Source: DASRHT01 sp035293765
Lineage (GTDB): Bacteria > Chloroflexota > Ktedonobacteria > Ktedonobacterales > Ktedonobacteraceae
Direction of reading: 5' to 3'
NCBI GenBank assembly: GCA_035293765.1
Contig: DATGMF010000072.1
Span: 57,830 to 121,829, forward strand
DNA: 64,000 nucleotides
Below, one piece after another: positions 43,016-52,016 of the stretch. The notes beneath the pieces were generated by a model. The model was not told where the DNA came from. It did not search any database and was given only the letters and a program-made list of their open reading frames with translations. Position 1 is the stretch's first letter. Every line of letters starts with the position of its first letter. Position numbers and translations under genes: made by a program.

Positions 43016-44065
43016 TCATTTCCCTCTGCCTGCATCGGTGAAGCTGCTGGTGAAAATGCTGAGAATCTGGCCCGGATCAGGCTCCGTAAGCACTTCAATG
43101 CGGTTGATCCACTTGACCCACTCAAAGCCGCGATGGCCGGGCGCGACCAGGCGCAAGGGAAAGCCATGCTGGTGAGAAATTGACTCCTGGTCAATGCGGG
43201 TTGCTAATAAAGCTGTGCGTGCCTCCTCTACTGATAAACTCCAGCGATAGCCTGTGACAGAAATGAAGCTGATGAAACGTGCATCCTCGTGGAGAACAGC
43301 TTCGTCAAGCAGCCGTCGGATCTGTATACCTCGCCACCTCTGTGTGCTATAAAACCCGCCTGTACAATCCAGTGTCGCTTCCAGTTCATCGTTTGCCGAT
43401 GCAAGCTCATCATAAGTGAAATCATGCGGTGTATTCACAGCTCCGCCGAGTGAGAGTCGCCAGGATTGTGTATCTATTGGATGCGGCTGATCGGCGACCC
43501 AACTCGAAGTTGGAAAGATATTGCCAGCATAGCTATCGCTTTCGCGCGAGCCCGTGAAGCGTCGCCGTGAGCCAGGCAAGTTTGCAATACGCTCGGCAAG
43601 CTGCTGTAACGGCCAGAGTGCCACGCTGCTAAAAAGCAACGTACCAAAGTGCAATGCCTGTCGTCTGCCGACAATGTCACGTTTGCGTAGCCATTTCGCG
43701 CGTGCGAACATATGGACGATAATTGCCATTGTCAGCACGAAGCCCAGTACAATATGCCAGTTCAGCAGATTGAAATCCGCGAAATACCACTCGCCGCCCC
43801 CCTCCCACCAGATCCCTGAGCCAAGCGCCAGCGTGACCAGAAGCAGCGCCAGCAACCCATAGATGGTGCGGCGATCCCAGCGTCGCGGATGAATCAGCCG
43901 GGGCCATACGCGTCGCAGCTTTCCCCACAGTAGCAGCAACAGCCAGATCCCTATAGCGCCGTGCAGCGCGAAAACAAACCAGTCCTCCAACCGCCCCATC
44001 ACCAGACTGATGACGCCGGTAATGAGGGCCAGGGCCGCGGCACAGGCAATGCTCCAATCAGTCAA
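43016..44065 (-). CDS. Molybdopterin-dependent oxidoreductase fused to a membrane module
   Basis: A 349-residue protein. The first about 150 residues form four hydrophobic helices with spaced His residues (ALHGAIGIWLL, LLNWHIVLGFVL, IIVHMFARAKW), resembling cytochrome-b561/DUF4405-type heme membrane domains. The C-terminal half is a sulfite-oxidase-fold molybdopterin domain: LDCTGGFYSTQRWRGI contains the likely Mo-ligand Cys, and PLRLVAPGHRGFEWVKWINR is the conserved C-terminal block. It resembles MsrP/YedY with its membrane partner MsrQ fused, but the substrate is unproven. The start is TTG at 44065, the only start that keeps the first helix, and its ribosome site is poor. Confidence 0.82.
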   Translation of the reverse strand: MTDWSIACAAALALITGVISLVMGRLEDWFVFALHGAIGIWLLLLLWGKLRRVWPRLIHPRRWDRRTIYGLLALLLVTLALGSGIWWEGGGEWYFADFNLLNWHIVLGFVLTMAIIVHMFARAKWLRKRDIVGRRQALHFGTLLFSSVALWPLQQLAERIANLPGSRRRFTGSRESDSYAGNIFPTSSWVADQPHPIDTQSWRLSLGGAVNTPHDFTYDELASANDELEATLDCTGGFYSTQRWRGIQIRRLLDEAVLHEDARFISFISVTGYRWSLSVEEARTALLATRIDQESISHQHGFPLRLVAPGHRGFEWVKWINRIEVLTEPDPGQILSIFTSSFTDAGRGK

Positions 44066-44114
44066 GCGCGGTGACGTTACAAGTTGTCCTTTTTAAGCCT
44101 AAATGTGAATACGA

Positions 44115-44135
44115 GGGCTGGGACAAGCCCAGCCC
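44115..44135. repeat. Small dispersed hairpin, CTTGT-loop variant (inverse)
   Basis: GGGCTGGG/CCCAGCCC stem; on the minus strand the loop is CTTGT and GTAGG precedes it, as in the other members of the family. Confidence 0.6.
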
Positions 44136-44154
44136 CTACGGTTGTGATTAGAGG

Positions 44155-44376
44155 CTATGGGTTATACGGAGCCAGGAAGAGATGCATCTCTTGCTGAATC
44201 AGCGTGATGATGCTGTACCCGCCATTTGATGGTTGGGTGGGCTGTGGGGTATTACCAGGTGCAGGCTGGGAACCTGGACTCGAAGAACTGCCACAGGCTG
44301 CCAGAAGCAAAAGGATACCGAGCATCAGCAAGCAAAACTTCGCGCTTAGCGCGTGAATGAAAGGATTTCTCTGCAT
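44155..44376 (-). CDS. Small lipoprotein
   Basis: 73 residues: basic N-terminus, hydrophobic core LLMLGILLLLAAC with lipobox LAAC at about residue 28, then a Ser/Pro/Gln-rich spacer and a short C-terminal part (YSIITLIQQEMHLFLAPYNP). It is predicted to be lipidated and anchored outside the cytoplasmic membrane. No family recognised. It lies 90 bases upstream of the molybdopterin oxidoreductase gene on the same strand, separated by a CTTGT-loop hairpin. Confidence 0.75.
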   Translation of the reverse strand: MQRNPFIHALSAKFCLLMLGILLLLAACGSSSSPGSQPAPGNTPQPTQPSNGGYSIITLIQQEMHLFLAPYNP

Positions 44377-44576
44377 CTTAGTTCCCCTTTCTTTTTGGAG
44401 AAAGTAGCGGTGAAAGACGTAAGTTTCCCTCTATCACCATACACGATCAAGAGTCCCCACTATTTCTAGGAATGGCAGGTGTACTACATATTATACTTTT
44501 CTAGAGCCTGAAGAGGATATAATAAGGAAAAATGTTGTTTGCCAGATAAGCCCAATGGGAGAGAAGCGAGCATACA

Positions 44577-45005
44577 ATGGAGGAGATTCAGAATTTCGCA
44601 CTACTCAAGCCTGGCGCTGAATTAGCGCCGTTGACGGTAACTGTAACGCCCGAACTCAATCAGCAGTTTCTCTACGCAATGGAGGATTTTCACCCGCGTT
44701 ACATCGAGGAGGGCAAAGATAGGCCGCTGGCGCATCCTGGCTTATTATTGCTTTTAAGCTTTCCCTCGAAAAGTCCTTCGTTCTATCTCCCAACAGGCTG
44801 GGCCTCCATTCATTCTGCCGATGAAGTCACGTTCCTTTCCCCGGCCCGCGTCGGCTCGCAACTCCTCATCCGCTGGAAGATCGTGAGAGTCTGGGAGAAG
44901 CGGGGACGGCAGTATTGCGAGACGGAGACCTGGATCGTAGACGACGAAGGACATGATATTCTCTCGCGCAAAGTTTCCCTGACATATACAATGCAAACAG
45001 AGTGA
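44577..45005 (+). CDS. MaoC-like hot-dog dehydratase, first subunit
   Basis: A 142-residue protein of the FAS1_DH/MaoC N-terminal type, with the blocks FHPRYIEEGKDRPLAHPGLL and SADEVTFLSPARVGSQLLIR. The second hot-dog gene follows 14 bases later, so the two probably form a heteromeric hydratase like the HadAB/FAS dehydratase pairs or R-specific enoyl-CoA hydratases. The usual catalytic Asp/His pair is better preserved in the second subunit. The exact acyl substrate is unknown. Confidence 0.78.
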   Translation: MEEIQNFALLKPGAELAPLTVTVTPELNQQFLYAMEDFHPRYIEEGKDRPLAHPGLLLLLSFPSKSPSFYLPTGWASIHSADEVTFLSPARVGSQLLIRWKIVRVWEKRGRQYCETETWIVDDEGHDILSRKVSLTYTMQTE

Positions 45006-45019
45006 GAAAGGGATGATCT

Positions 45020-45463
45020 ATGAGTCTCATCACCATCGATACGCCCATCGGAACGGTTTTCGCCAGCAAGCCAAAGCGCGTCTCGTGGGAGCGCACATGG
45101 GCTTACGCAGGCGGCCCGTTCGCTCTGGAGGGCTGGCCCGCTCGCAATATTCATACCGATCCCGCGTTCGCCAGCAGCGTTGGCCTGAACGAGCCTAACG
45201 TTACAGGTACTCAAACGCAGGCATTTGTTGCAGCATGGCTGCTTGATATTTTTGGGGAGCGGTGGCTCAGCGGTGGGAAGCTCTACGATGTGAAATTTAT
45301 CCGCCCCATTTCCATTGAAGATACCTTACAGGTTCAGGCCGAGGTCATATCCAGAGAATACGATGATGCAGCCGTCAAGTATACGCTCGCTATCAAGTGC
45401 CTCAAAGGAGATGGAGAATCTGCCCTGATCGGAAGCGCCGAAGGATGGGTAATGATAGCATAA
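45020..45463 (+). CDS. MaoC-like hot-dog dehydratase, second subunit
   Basis: A 147-residue single hot-dog domain. RNIHTDPAFASSVGLNEPNV corresponds to the hydratase-2 motif (D/N-x-H-xD-xxYA) with the catalytic His. KFIRPISIEDTLQVQAEVIS is the second conserved strand block. It follows the partner gene by 14 bases and is likely co-translated. Likely role: dehydration or hydration of (3R)-hydroxyacyl-thioesters. An AAAGGG ribosome site precedes the ATG. Confidence 0.8.
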   Translation: MSLITIDTPIGTVFASKPKRVSWERTWAYAGGPFALEGWPARNIHTDPAFASSVGLNEPNVTGTQTQAFVAAWLLDIFGERWLSGGKLYDVKFIRPISIEDTLQVQAEVISREYDDAAVKYTLAIKCLKGDGESALIGSAEGWVMIA

Positions 45464-45587
45464 TAGCGTTACTTCAGCAAGCCACATACGTCATCAATAC
45501 AAATGCTGTCTACATATCTTTCTTTATGAGAAGGGACAGAATTTTGCCTCGTCCAGGGTAATGATTACAGTTTTTTGAGAGGCTCCA

Positions 45588-46868
45588 TTGAAACTAAAGA
45601 TACATATTCCTCGATTCAATCCTATCGGCAATGCAGCAGCTATTGCCGGCGAACACGCCATCGCCAGTCACACTTTGCCGGTTGCCGCCTCTGAAATAGG
45701 CGCCGACACGGGAATGGTTCCGGCAAGGCAAAAGTGGCTTAAAGCGATGAAAGGCATTTTGCCGATCTACGTGCTGACACATCTGATCTTTTTTGCGTTC
45801 ACCTATTTCGTCACCTTATTTTTGCTGCCCAACTTCGCGGCTAATTCGTTGCCGTTGCGCACATTACTGATGGTCTGGAATCGATGGGATAGCAGCCAAT
45901 TTACCGCTATTGCCACAGGCGGATATGCGCAATGGTGGCAAACGGCGTTCTTTCCGCTTTTCCCGTTAGCGATATGGAGCCTTCACGGGATTATCCATGA
46001 TCCCCTGGTTGCCGGCCTGATTATTGCGAATGTAGCTGGTTTCGGCATGCTCGTGGTGCTTTATCGCTTGATTGAGGAAGATTTTGGCGGCGAACTTGCA
46101 GCTCGTTCGGTGCTCTACTACGCGCTTTTTCCTACCGCATTCTTCTTTGCCGCATCCTACAATGAGTCGCTTTTTATCACCTTCGCATTGCTCAGCCTCT
46201 ATCAGATGCGTCGCGGTCGCTGGTGGTTAGCGGGAATCTGCGGCCTGATTGCCGGTTTGACCCGTTCTTCTGGTCTGCTGCTGCTGTTGCCGTTTTGTTA
46301 CGAGTATCTCCGTCAAAAGGGCTTTAAACTCTCAGCGGTACGTTTTAATGTGCTTGCCGGTGGCGCTATTCCACTTGCTACAGGCTCCTTCATGCTCTAT
46401 TGCTTCGTGCGCTTTCATGATGCGTTGGCTTTCTCGCACGCGCAGGCGGTCTGGCATCGTACGTTAGATTTCCCTTTTTGGAGCATTATTCATACCGCTC
46501 TCCTATTTTTTAGATTAGAGCCGCTCTCATTCCATGCTCCTCATAACGCAATTGATCTGTTGCTTGTGCTATTTATTATCACGCTGGGCGTGCTCTGTTG
46601 CGTTGGCCCGTGGAAGTTTTCCAAGCAGGAACGAGCCTATGTTGTCTATAGCGCCGTCTTCATTCTGTTCGGTATCCTCTGGCCCACGCAGGATTATTCG
46701 CCTCTCCACGCCTTTCCCCGCTACCTCTTAGAAGCTACGCCCGTCTTCATTCCCCTGGCGCGGCTGCTCCATAAAAATGTGCAGAGCCAGCTCTACTTTC
46801 TCGTTATCTCCACTGCCCTTTTATCCTTTTTGTTGCTCCAGTTCTTGACCGGACACTGGGTAATATAA
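45588..46868 (+). CDS. PIG-V-like integral membrane glycosyltransferase (mannosyltransferase type)
   Basis: A 426-residue polytopic protein with about nine hydrophobic helices. The first periplasmic loop reads WNRWDSSQFTAIATGGYAQW and is followed by FFPLFPLAIW, the WDSxxY and FFPLYP motifs of the PIG-V/GT-C superfamily. Later TAFFFAASYNESLFITFALL is another conserved block. It would transfer a sugar from a polyprenyl-phosphate donor. A 60-residue soluble N-terminus is unusual. The start is TTG at 45588 with GAGAGG upstream. The flavin oxidase gene begins 15 bases after its stop. Confidence 0.82.
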   Translation: MKLKIHIPRFNPIGNAAAIAGEHAIASHTLPVAASEIGADTGMVPARQKWLKAMKGILPIYVLTHLIFFAFTYFVTLFLLPNFAANSLPLRTLLMVWNRWDSSQFTAIATGGYAQWWQTAFFPLFPLAIWSLHGIIHDPLVAGLIIANVAGFGMLVVLYRLIEEDFGGELAARSVLYYALFPTAFFFAASYNESLFITFALLSLYQMRRGRWWLAGICGLIAGLTRSSGLLLLLPFCYEYLRQKGFKLSAVRFNVLAGGAIPLATGSFMLYCFVRFHDALAFSHAQAVWHRTLDFPFWSIIHTALLFFRLEPLSFHAPHNAIDLLLVLFIITLGVLCCVGPWKFSKQERAYVVYSAVFILFGILWPTQDYSPLHAFPRYLLEATPVFIPLARLLHKNVQSQLYFLVISTALLSFLLLQFLTGHWVI

Positions 46869-46883
46869 TGAAAGAAAATTGTT

Positions 46884-47921
46884 ATGGAGCCAATCAACGT
46901 TTTTGACTACGAAGTTCTGGCAAGGGAGCGGATGGACTCGGCCTGCTGGGACTTTTACGCGGGCGGCAGCGATGACGAGGTGACGATGCGGGCCAATCAG
47001 TCTGACTTCGCTCGCATCCGCCTGCGTCCGCGTATGCTGGTCAATGTCAGCCAATGCGATACGAGCGCACGCGTGCTGGGGCTGCTGGTGCGTATGCCTA
47101 TCCTGATTGCTCCCACATCTCTGCATTGCCTGGCCCATCCACAAGGGGAATGTGCGACTGCTCAGGGAGCGGGTGCGGCTGGCACGCTGATGATTGTCAG
47201 CACCGATGCGACGCGTACGCTCGAAGAGATTGCCCAGGCAGCCAGTGGTCCGCTCTGGTTCCAGCTTTACACCTATCCATCGCTCAAATTTGCAGCCACA
47301 CTGGTGCGACGAGCTGAGATAGCAGGCTACAAGGCCATTGTGCTGACGGTAGATTTACCAGTAATGGGCAATCGCGAGCGTAGCAGACGACACGCCGTAC
47401 CGATGCCACCGCCGCCACTGGCTGAAGCCAATTTTGCGGGTATCGAAATGGGAGATGAGGATCAGGAGTGGGTTTCCGTAACCTGGGAGACCGTTGATTG
47501 GTTGCGCTCAATCACCACCTTGCCTATCCTGCTCAAAGGTATTTTGACCGCCGAAGATGCATTGTTGGCGCTCGAACATGGCATCTCTGGCATTATCGTT
47601 TCTAATCATGGCGGTCGTCAGTTGGATGGAGCTGTATCAAGCATTGAGGCGCTACCGGAAATCGTAGAGGCGGTAGCCGGGCGCTGCGAGGTCTATATGG
47701 ATGGTGGTATTCGTCGTGGCACTGACATCCTCAAAGCTCTGGCCCTGGGTGCGCGTGCCGCGCTGGTTGGCCGTCCGGTCCTCTGGGGCTTAGCCGTCGA
47801 TGGCGCGAACGGCGTCCGGCAGGTTCTAGAAATCCTGCACACCGAACTGGAACGTGCCATGAAACTGGCCGGCTGCCCCACACTGGCCGAGATCAATCGC
47901 GCGTTGGTGAAGTGGACGTGA
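46884..47921 (+). CDS. FMN-dependent alpha-hydroxy-acid oxidase (glycolate/lactate oxidase family)
   Basis: A 345-residue TIM-barrel flavoenzyme. Key blocks are RIRLRPRMLVNVSQCDTSAR, PILIAPTSLHCLAHPQGE, WFQLYTYPSLKFAATLVRRA, GIIVSNHGGRQLDGA (catalytic His and substrate Arg) and VYMDGGIRRGTDILKALALG. It oxidises an L-2-hydroxy acid to a 2-oxo acid, producing H2O2 or passing electrons on. Lactate versus glycolate cannot be distinguished. It follows the PIG-V-like gene closely, with only a weak ribosome site. Confidence 0.92.
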   Translation: MEPINVFDYEVLARERMDSACWDFYAGGSDDEVTMRANQSDFARIRLRPRMLVNVSQCDTSARVLGLLVRMPILIAPTSLHCLAHPQGECATAQGAGAAGTLMIVSTDATRTLEEIAQAASGPLWFQLYTYPSLKFAATLVRRAEIAGYKAIVLTVDLPVMGNRERSRRHAVPMPPPPLAEANFAGIEMGDEDQEWVSVTWETVDWLRSITTLPILLKGILTAEDALLALEHGISGIIVSNHGGRQLDGAVSSIEALPEIVEAVAGRCEVYMDGGIRRGTDILKALALGARAALVGRPVLWGLAVDGANGVRQVLEILHTELERAMKLAGCPTLAEINRALVKWT

Positions 47922-48025
47922 GACCGGTAGAGTATTATTGACGCTCCACATAAGATATGCGACCATATTACCCATAAGAAAGCAACCAGGCTGGCTTGCA
48001 GCATAGTAAGATTAGGAGAGGTTGT

Positions 48026-49159
48026 ATGCTTGATCTGACTGATCTGGCAGTGGTGGATAACCATTGTCACCCCATTTTGCAAACGCAGCAGATGGACGTG
48101 TTGCAGTTTCGCAGCTATTTTACAGAGGCAACCCACGCGGTTTTTGCTTCGATGCATATACCCAATACTGTCTATTACCTGTGGATGCTGCGGCAAATGG
48201 CGGCCTTCTATGGCTGTGAGCGGACGGAGGAAGGGGTAATCGCTGCGAGAAATAGCCTCGACACGGAAGCGTTGCTGCATCGGCTGATTCAGGCAGCCAA
48301 TATCGATACGCTCGTCCTTGATCCTGGCTACCCTCCGGCGGACGTATGCTATTCGCCGGAGCAGATGGGCACAGTCGGTGGATGCCGGGCGGCTAAATTG
48401 CTCCGCCTGGAGACATTGATGCAACGCCTGGTGATGGAGCATGGAGACTTTGATGAGATCGTTACTCGCTTCTCAAACGAGGTAAGTGGCGCACGCGAGC
48501 AGGGCTATTGCGGCCTGAAAAGTATCGCGGCCTATCGTACCGGGCTGGATATTAGAGAATGGCAGAAAGATGCGGCGGTTGCAGCTTTCGAGGAAGCGCG
48601 CACACAGGCCGTCAATACCGGACAGCTGCGCATCGCGCATAAGCCGCTCATCGAATATCTGCTTCATATAGCCTTCAAAATAGCAGCAGAGCGGCAGCTC
48701 CCGATCCAGTTTCATACCGGCTATGGCGATAGCGATACGGATATGCGCCTGGGCAATCCGTTGCAGTTGCGTGAAGTGCTGGAGCGGAGCGATTATCAGA
48801 GCATGCCGGTGGTGCTGCTCCATGAAAGCTATCCATACTGTCAGCTCGGTGCCTATCTTGCAGCCATCTATCCGCATGTCTATTTTGATCTCTCGTATAT
48901 AATTCCCTTTGTTGATAAATTAGAGATGCTGGCCTTCACGCGTCAGGCGCTCAGTGTAGCTCCCGCCAGCAAGCTCATGTATAGTTCAGATGGCACTAAT
49001 CTGCCAGAGATGCACTATGTAAGCGCATGGCGGGGACGAGCGATTATCGGGCAGGTATTGCAGGAGATGATCGATGCCGACGCGCTTGATAGTGAACAGG
49101 CGCTTCATATAGCCAGACAGGTCTTGCATGATACGGCTTATAGGGTGTATAACTTGTGA
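48026..49159 (+). CDS. Amidohydrolase family 2 (FluG-like) metal-dependent hydrolase
   Basis: A 377-residue TIM-barrel protein. The metal motif is DNHCHP (His13, His15), followed by PIQFHTGYGDSDTDMRLGN (third His) and VVLLHESYPY. MYSSDGTNLPE provides the terminal Asp. This is the layout of the amidohydrolase-2 group that contains the N-terminal domain of FluG and gamma-glutamyl-amide hydrolases. The substrate is unknown. The ATG at 48026 is preceded by TAGGAGAGG. A NUDIX gene follows 33 bases downstream. Confidence 0.84.
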   Translation: MLDLTDLAVVDNHCHPILQTQQMDVLQFRSYFTEATHAVFASMHIPNTVYYLWMLRQMAAFYGCERTEEGVIAARNSLDTEALLHRLIQAANIDTLVLDPGYPPADVCYSPEQMGTVGGCRAAKLLRLETLMQRLVMEHGDFDEIVTRFSNEVSGAREQGYCGLKSIAAYRTGLDIREWQKDAAVAAFEEARTQAVNTGQLRIAHKPLIEYLLHIAFKIAAERQLPIQFHTGYGDSDTDMRLGNPLQLREVLERSDYQSMPVVLLHESYPYCQLGAYLAAIYPHVYFDLSYIIPFVDKLEMLAFTRQALSVAPASKLMYSSDGTNLPEMHYVSAWRGRAIIGQVLQEMIDADALDSEQALHIARQVLHDTAYRVYNL

Positions 49160-49192
49160 ATACAGATTATTGAGGCATAGCTGAGGGGTGTT

Positions 49193-49669
49193 ATGGCAGA
49201 ATTCAACAGTGCAGCAGGAGATCTTACTTTGTTTCGGATCGGGGTAAGCGCCCTGATCTTTCAAGAGGGCCGCGTTCTCCTTGCTCACCGGCGCGATATC
49301 GATTGGTGGAATCTCCCCGGCGGCGGCATGGAGCTGGGCGAGACCGTTGAAGAGACGCTCTATCGAGAAGTGCGCGAGGAAACCGGCCTTGATGTCGCAA
49401 TTGAGCAGCTTGTAGGGGTTTACTCCAAACCGCAGAAGCGAGAGGTTGTTTTGAGCTTTCGCTGTCGTATTACCGGCGGCGAGCTGACAGAGACCGAAGA
49501 ATCCCGCGAATGCCGCTTTTTTGCCCCCGATAGCATGCCGCGCAATACCCTGCCCAAGCACCGGCAGCGCGTCGAAGATGCTCTACTGAACCAGCCACAC
49601 GCCATCATCCGCAATCAACTCGCCCGCTCTGAAGATGATCAACGGCTAGCCATTCAATCGGGCGAATGA
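49193..49669 (+). CDS. NUDIX hydrolase
   Basis: 158 residues. The Nudix box is intact: GGGMELGETVEETLYREVRE followed by ETGL, with the core strand LPGGG preceding it. Unlike the copy at 19196 it lacks a zinc ribbon. It probably hydrolyses a nucleoside diphosphate derivative or acts in housecleaning. It is close behind the amidohydrolase gene, so possibly co-transcribed. Confidence 0.9.
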   Translation: MAEFNSAAGDLTLFRIGVSALIFQEGRVLLAHRRDIDWWNLPGGGMELGETVEETLYREVREETGLDVAIEQLVGVYSKPQKREVVLSFRCRITGGELTETEESRECRFFAPDSMPRNTLPKHRQRVEDALLNQPHAIIRNQLARSEDDQRLAIQSGE

Positions 49670-49982
49670 ACCCGCTCTCAGAAAACCCCAAATGCTCGTA
49701 TTGCCGTAGGGACCAGATTTATCGCGTCCGCTTTAGCGCCTGTCTTGCCCAAATACCTGCCTGCCCTCTTCCAGCAGACCAGAGGCGGCATCTTCTCCGA
49801 TGTGGCTTTCCCTTCCTAAATAGGGGATGGCGCTGAAGCGGACGGGCTGATGCACATGAACACATTCATTCGCCAAGAGTTTATTATCGAATTTCATTAG
49901 GGCATCTGCATGATCCCGTCCGAGCAGGGCAATCCCTCGCGGTTGCCTTGGTCCAACCCCCGCCGGTCCTGTGGCGGCCTGC
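49670..49982. other. 313 bp intergenic region with an inverted repeat and a dispersed hairpin
   Basis: No gene was seen. CGTCCGCTTTAGCGCC (49725-49740) and GGCGCTGAAGCGGACG (49829-49844) are inverted repeats with one mismatch, 88 bp apart. A CTCGC-loop hairpin (GGGCAATCC/GGTTGCC) lies at 49927-49947. The region separates the convergent NUDIX and beta-galactosidase genes. Confidence 0.5.
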
Positions 49983-51995
49983 TCAGCTCAGCAGCACCAC
50001 AACCCCAAGTTCTTTCACATCGACGCTCCCTTCAACAGTTTTCCCATCCAGCAGCGAAGTAAATGTTCCTGCCGGCAGTTTAACCTGTTGTGCCAGTTCA
50101 GTATGATTCAGTAAAAAGAAGATCTCGCGACCATCGGCTCGTACGCGTTTTGTCGCCTCGATACCTATAGGCGGCTCCAGCACTGGCGACACCTGCGCTT
50201 GTTGACAAAGGTCGCGAACCAGCTTTCCGAGTAGATCAGCATTGCCGTGCGTTGCCAGGTAGTAAGCGTGTCCCTGCCCGAATTGATGGATCGTTAAAGC
50301 GGGACCGTTGGCGTAATAATCGTTGGCGAATACTCCTAACGTCTGAGCCCCTTCGAGATGAACCACTTCTCCCCATAACGTGCAGGGATAGTCTCCCTGT
50401 AATGTACCCTCTTTAATCACCACCGCGTTGGTCATTTCCGCCGTCCAGGGATCGAACTCTTCAACGTGGATGCCGAGCAGTTGGCGCAATTCCGCCGGGT
50501 AGCCGCCAAGCATCACATGATCGTTTTCATCGACGATACCGCTGAAAAACGTCGTGAGCAGCGTTCCTCCCCGCTCGACGAATTGTTTGAGGTTCTCCGC
50601 CACCCCTGGCCGCAGCATATACAGCAAGGGGGCAATAATCAGGCGGTAGCCGCTCAGGTCGCCATCGGGCGCGGCAATATCAACGGCGACATTCAGTTGA
50701 TAGAGGGCGCGGTAATAATCGTTAAGCAGTTGCCAGTAGTTCAGAAGGTTGCTAGGCCCGGGTTGGTATTCAACCGCCCACCAGTTCTGCCAGTCCAGCA
50801 GGATCGCGGCCTGCGCTGAGATGCGCGAACCAACGACCTCGGGCGAAAGTTGCTGCAACTCCGCACCTATTTGCACTGCCTGCCGAAAAATGCGCCCATG
50901 CTCGCTGCCCTCATGCGAGACGACTGCGCTATGGAATTTCTCCGCGCCTGCCTGCGATTGACGCCATTGGAAGTACATCGCGCCATCCGCCCCATGCGCA
51001 ATAGCCTGCATCGTCTGGAGGCGCAGGCGGCCAGGTCGCTTATGTGGATTCTGCGGCTTCCAATTGACCTGGCTCGGACTCTGCTCCATCACCAGATGCG
51101 GCTGCCCTCTTTTGAGCGAGCGCATCACATCTTGCGCAAAAGCGTTTGACCAGACCGGTGTAGTATTAGATGGATAGAGATCAAACGAGATAATATCCAT
51201 GAAGGGAGCCCAGGCGAAACCATCCACTGGCTTGAAAGCGACCATCAAATTGGTCGTGAGAGGAATATCCGGCGTTACCGAGCGCAGGATCTCCGCTTCA
51301 TTGCGATAGCAGCCAAGTAATGAGTCGGACATAAAGCGCCAGTAGTCGAGCGCCTGGCCGGGATTATTTTGTGCAGGCGAGATGCGCGGCGGGAGAATAT
51401 CCTCCCAGTGGTAGTAGTGCTGACTCCAGAAGGTCGTTCCCCAGACCTCGTTCAGCCTTTCGAGCGAGTGATAGCGTTCTTGCAGCCAGGCGCGGAACGC
51501 TTCGGCGCAGTTATCGCAGTAACAGCGAGAGGTATGCGCGCCGTACTCGTTGTTGATGTGCCACATCTGCAAGGCTGGATGCGTGGCGTAGCGTTCCGCC
51601 AGCCGTTGCGCCAGTTCAGCCGCCTTGCGTCGATAATCCGGGCTATTGGGGCAATAGTGTTGGCGCGAGCCGTGGCTCAGGCGTTTACCATCGCGAGTAA
51701 GCGGCAGCATCGAGGGGTAGAGCCGACTCATCCATGTTGGCGGGGAGGCGGTTGCGGTAGCCAGATCCGCCGCAATGCCATGCTGCGCCAGCATATCCAT
51801 AATGCGATCTAGCTGCTCAAAATGATAATGGTCGGATTTTGGTTCTAGCATCGCCCAGGAAAATATATTGATCGAGACCATATTGACCTTCGCCAGTTGC
51901 ATCAGGCGCATATCTTCAAGCCAGATATCCTCCGACCACTGTTCTGGATTGTAATCGCCACCGTAGAGGATCGTTGTGGGGAATGATGGTTTCAT
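49983..51995 (-). CDS. GH42 beta-galactosidase
   Basis: A 670-residue glycoside hydrolase family 42 enzyme. The TIM barrel begins ILYGGDYNPEQWSEDIWLED. The acid/base Glu is in HINNEYGAH and the nucleophile Glu in LVMEQSPSQVNW. The metal-cluster cysteines are in CYCDNC. A Rossmann-like trimerisation domain follows, with LLTTFFSGIVDENDHVMLGG, and a beta C-terminal domain. It cleaves terminal beta-galactosides inside the cell; no signal peptide is present. The ATG at 51995 is favoured over the TTG at 52013 because GGAG lies between them. It follows an E1-alpha-like gene by 21 bases, an unusual operon partner. Confidence 0.93.
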   Translation of the reverse strand: MKPSFPTTILYGGDYNPEQWSEDIWLEDMRLMQLAKVNMVSINIFSWAMLEPKSDHYHFEQLDRIMDMLAQHGIAADLATATASPPTWMSRLYPSMLPLTRDGKRLSHGSRQHYCPNSPDYRRKAAELAQRLAERYATHPALQMWHINNEYGAHTSRCYCDNCAEAFRAWLQERYHSLERLNEVWGTTFWSQHYYHWEDILPPRISPAQNNPGQALDYWRFMSDSLLGCYRNEAEILRSVTPDIPLTTNLMVAFKPVDGFAWAPFMDIISFDLYPSNTTPVWSNAFAQDVMRSLKRGQPHLVMEQSPSQVNWKPQNPHKRPGRLRLQTMQAIAHGADGAMYFQWRQSQAGAEKFHSAVVSHEGSEHGRIFRQAVQIGAELQQLSPEVVGSRISAQAAILLDWQNWWAVEYQPGPSNLLNYWQLLNDYYRALYQLNVAVDIAAPDGDLSGYRLIIAPLLYMLRPGVAENLKQFVERGGTLLTTFFSGIVDENDHVMLGGYPAELRQLLGIHVEEFDPWTAEMTNAVVIKEGTLQGDYPCTLWGEVVHLEGAQTLGVFANDYYANGPALTIHQFGQGHAYYLATHGNADLLGKLVRDLCQQAQVSPVLEPPIGIEATKRVRADGREIFFLLNHTELAQQVKLPAGTFTSLLDGKTVEGSVDVKELGVVVLLS

Positions 51996-52016
51996 CTTTT
52001 TGCTCCTGCCCAACTG

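Noticed and set aside
47693..48442. 249-codon minus-strand frame over the hydroxyacid oxidase and amidohydrolase junction
   Set aside because: Both plus-strand genes have intact motifs in this stretch.
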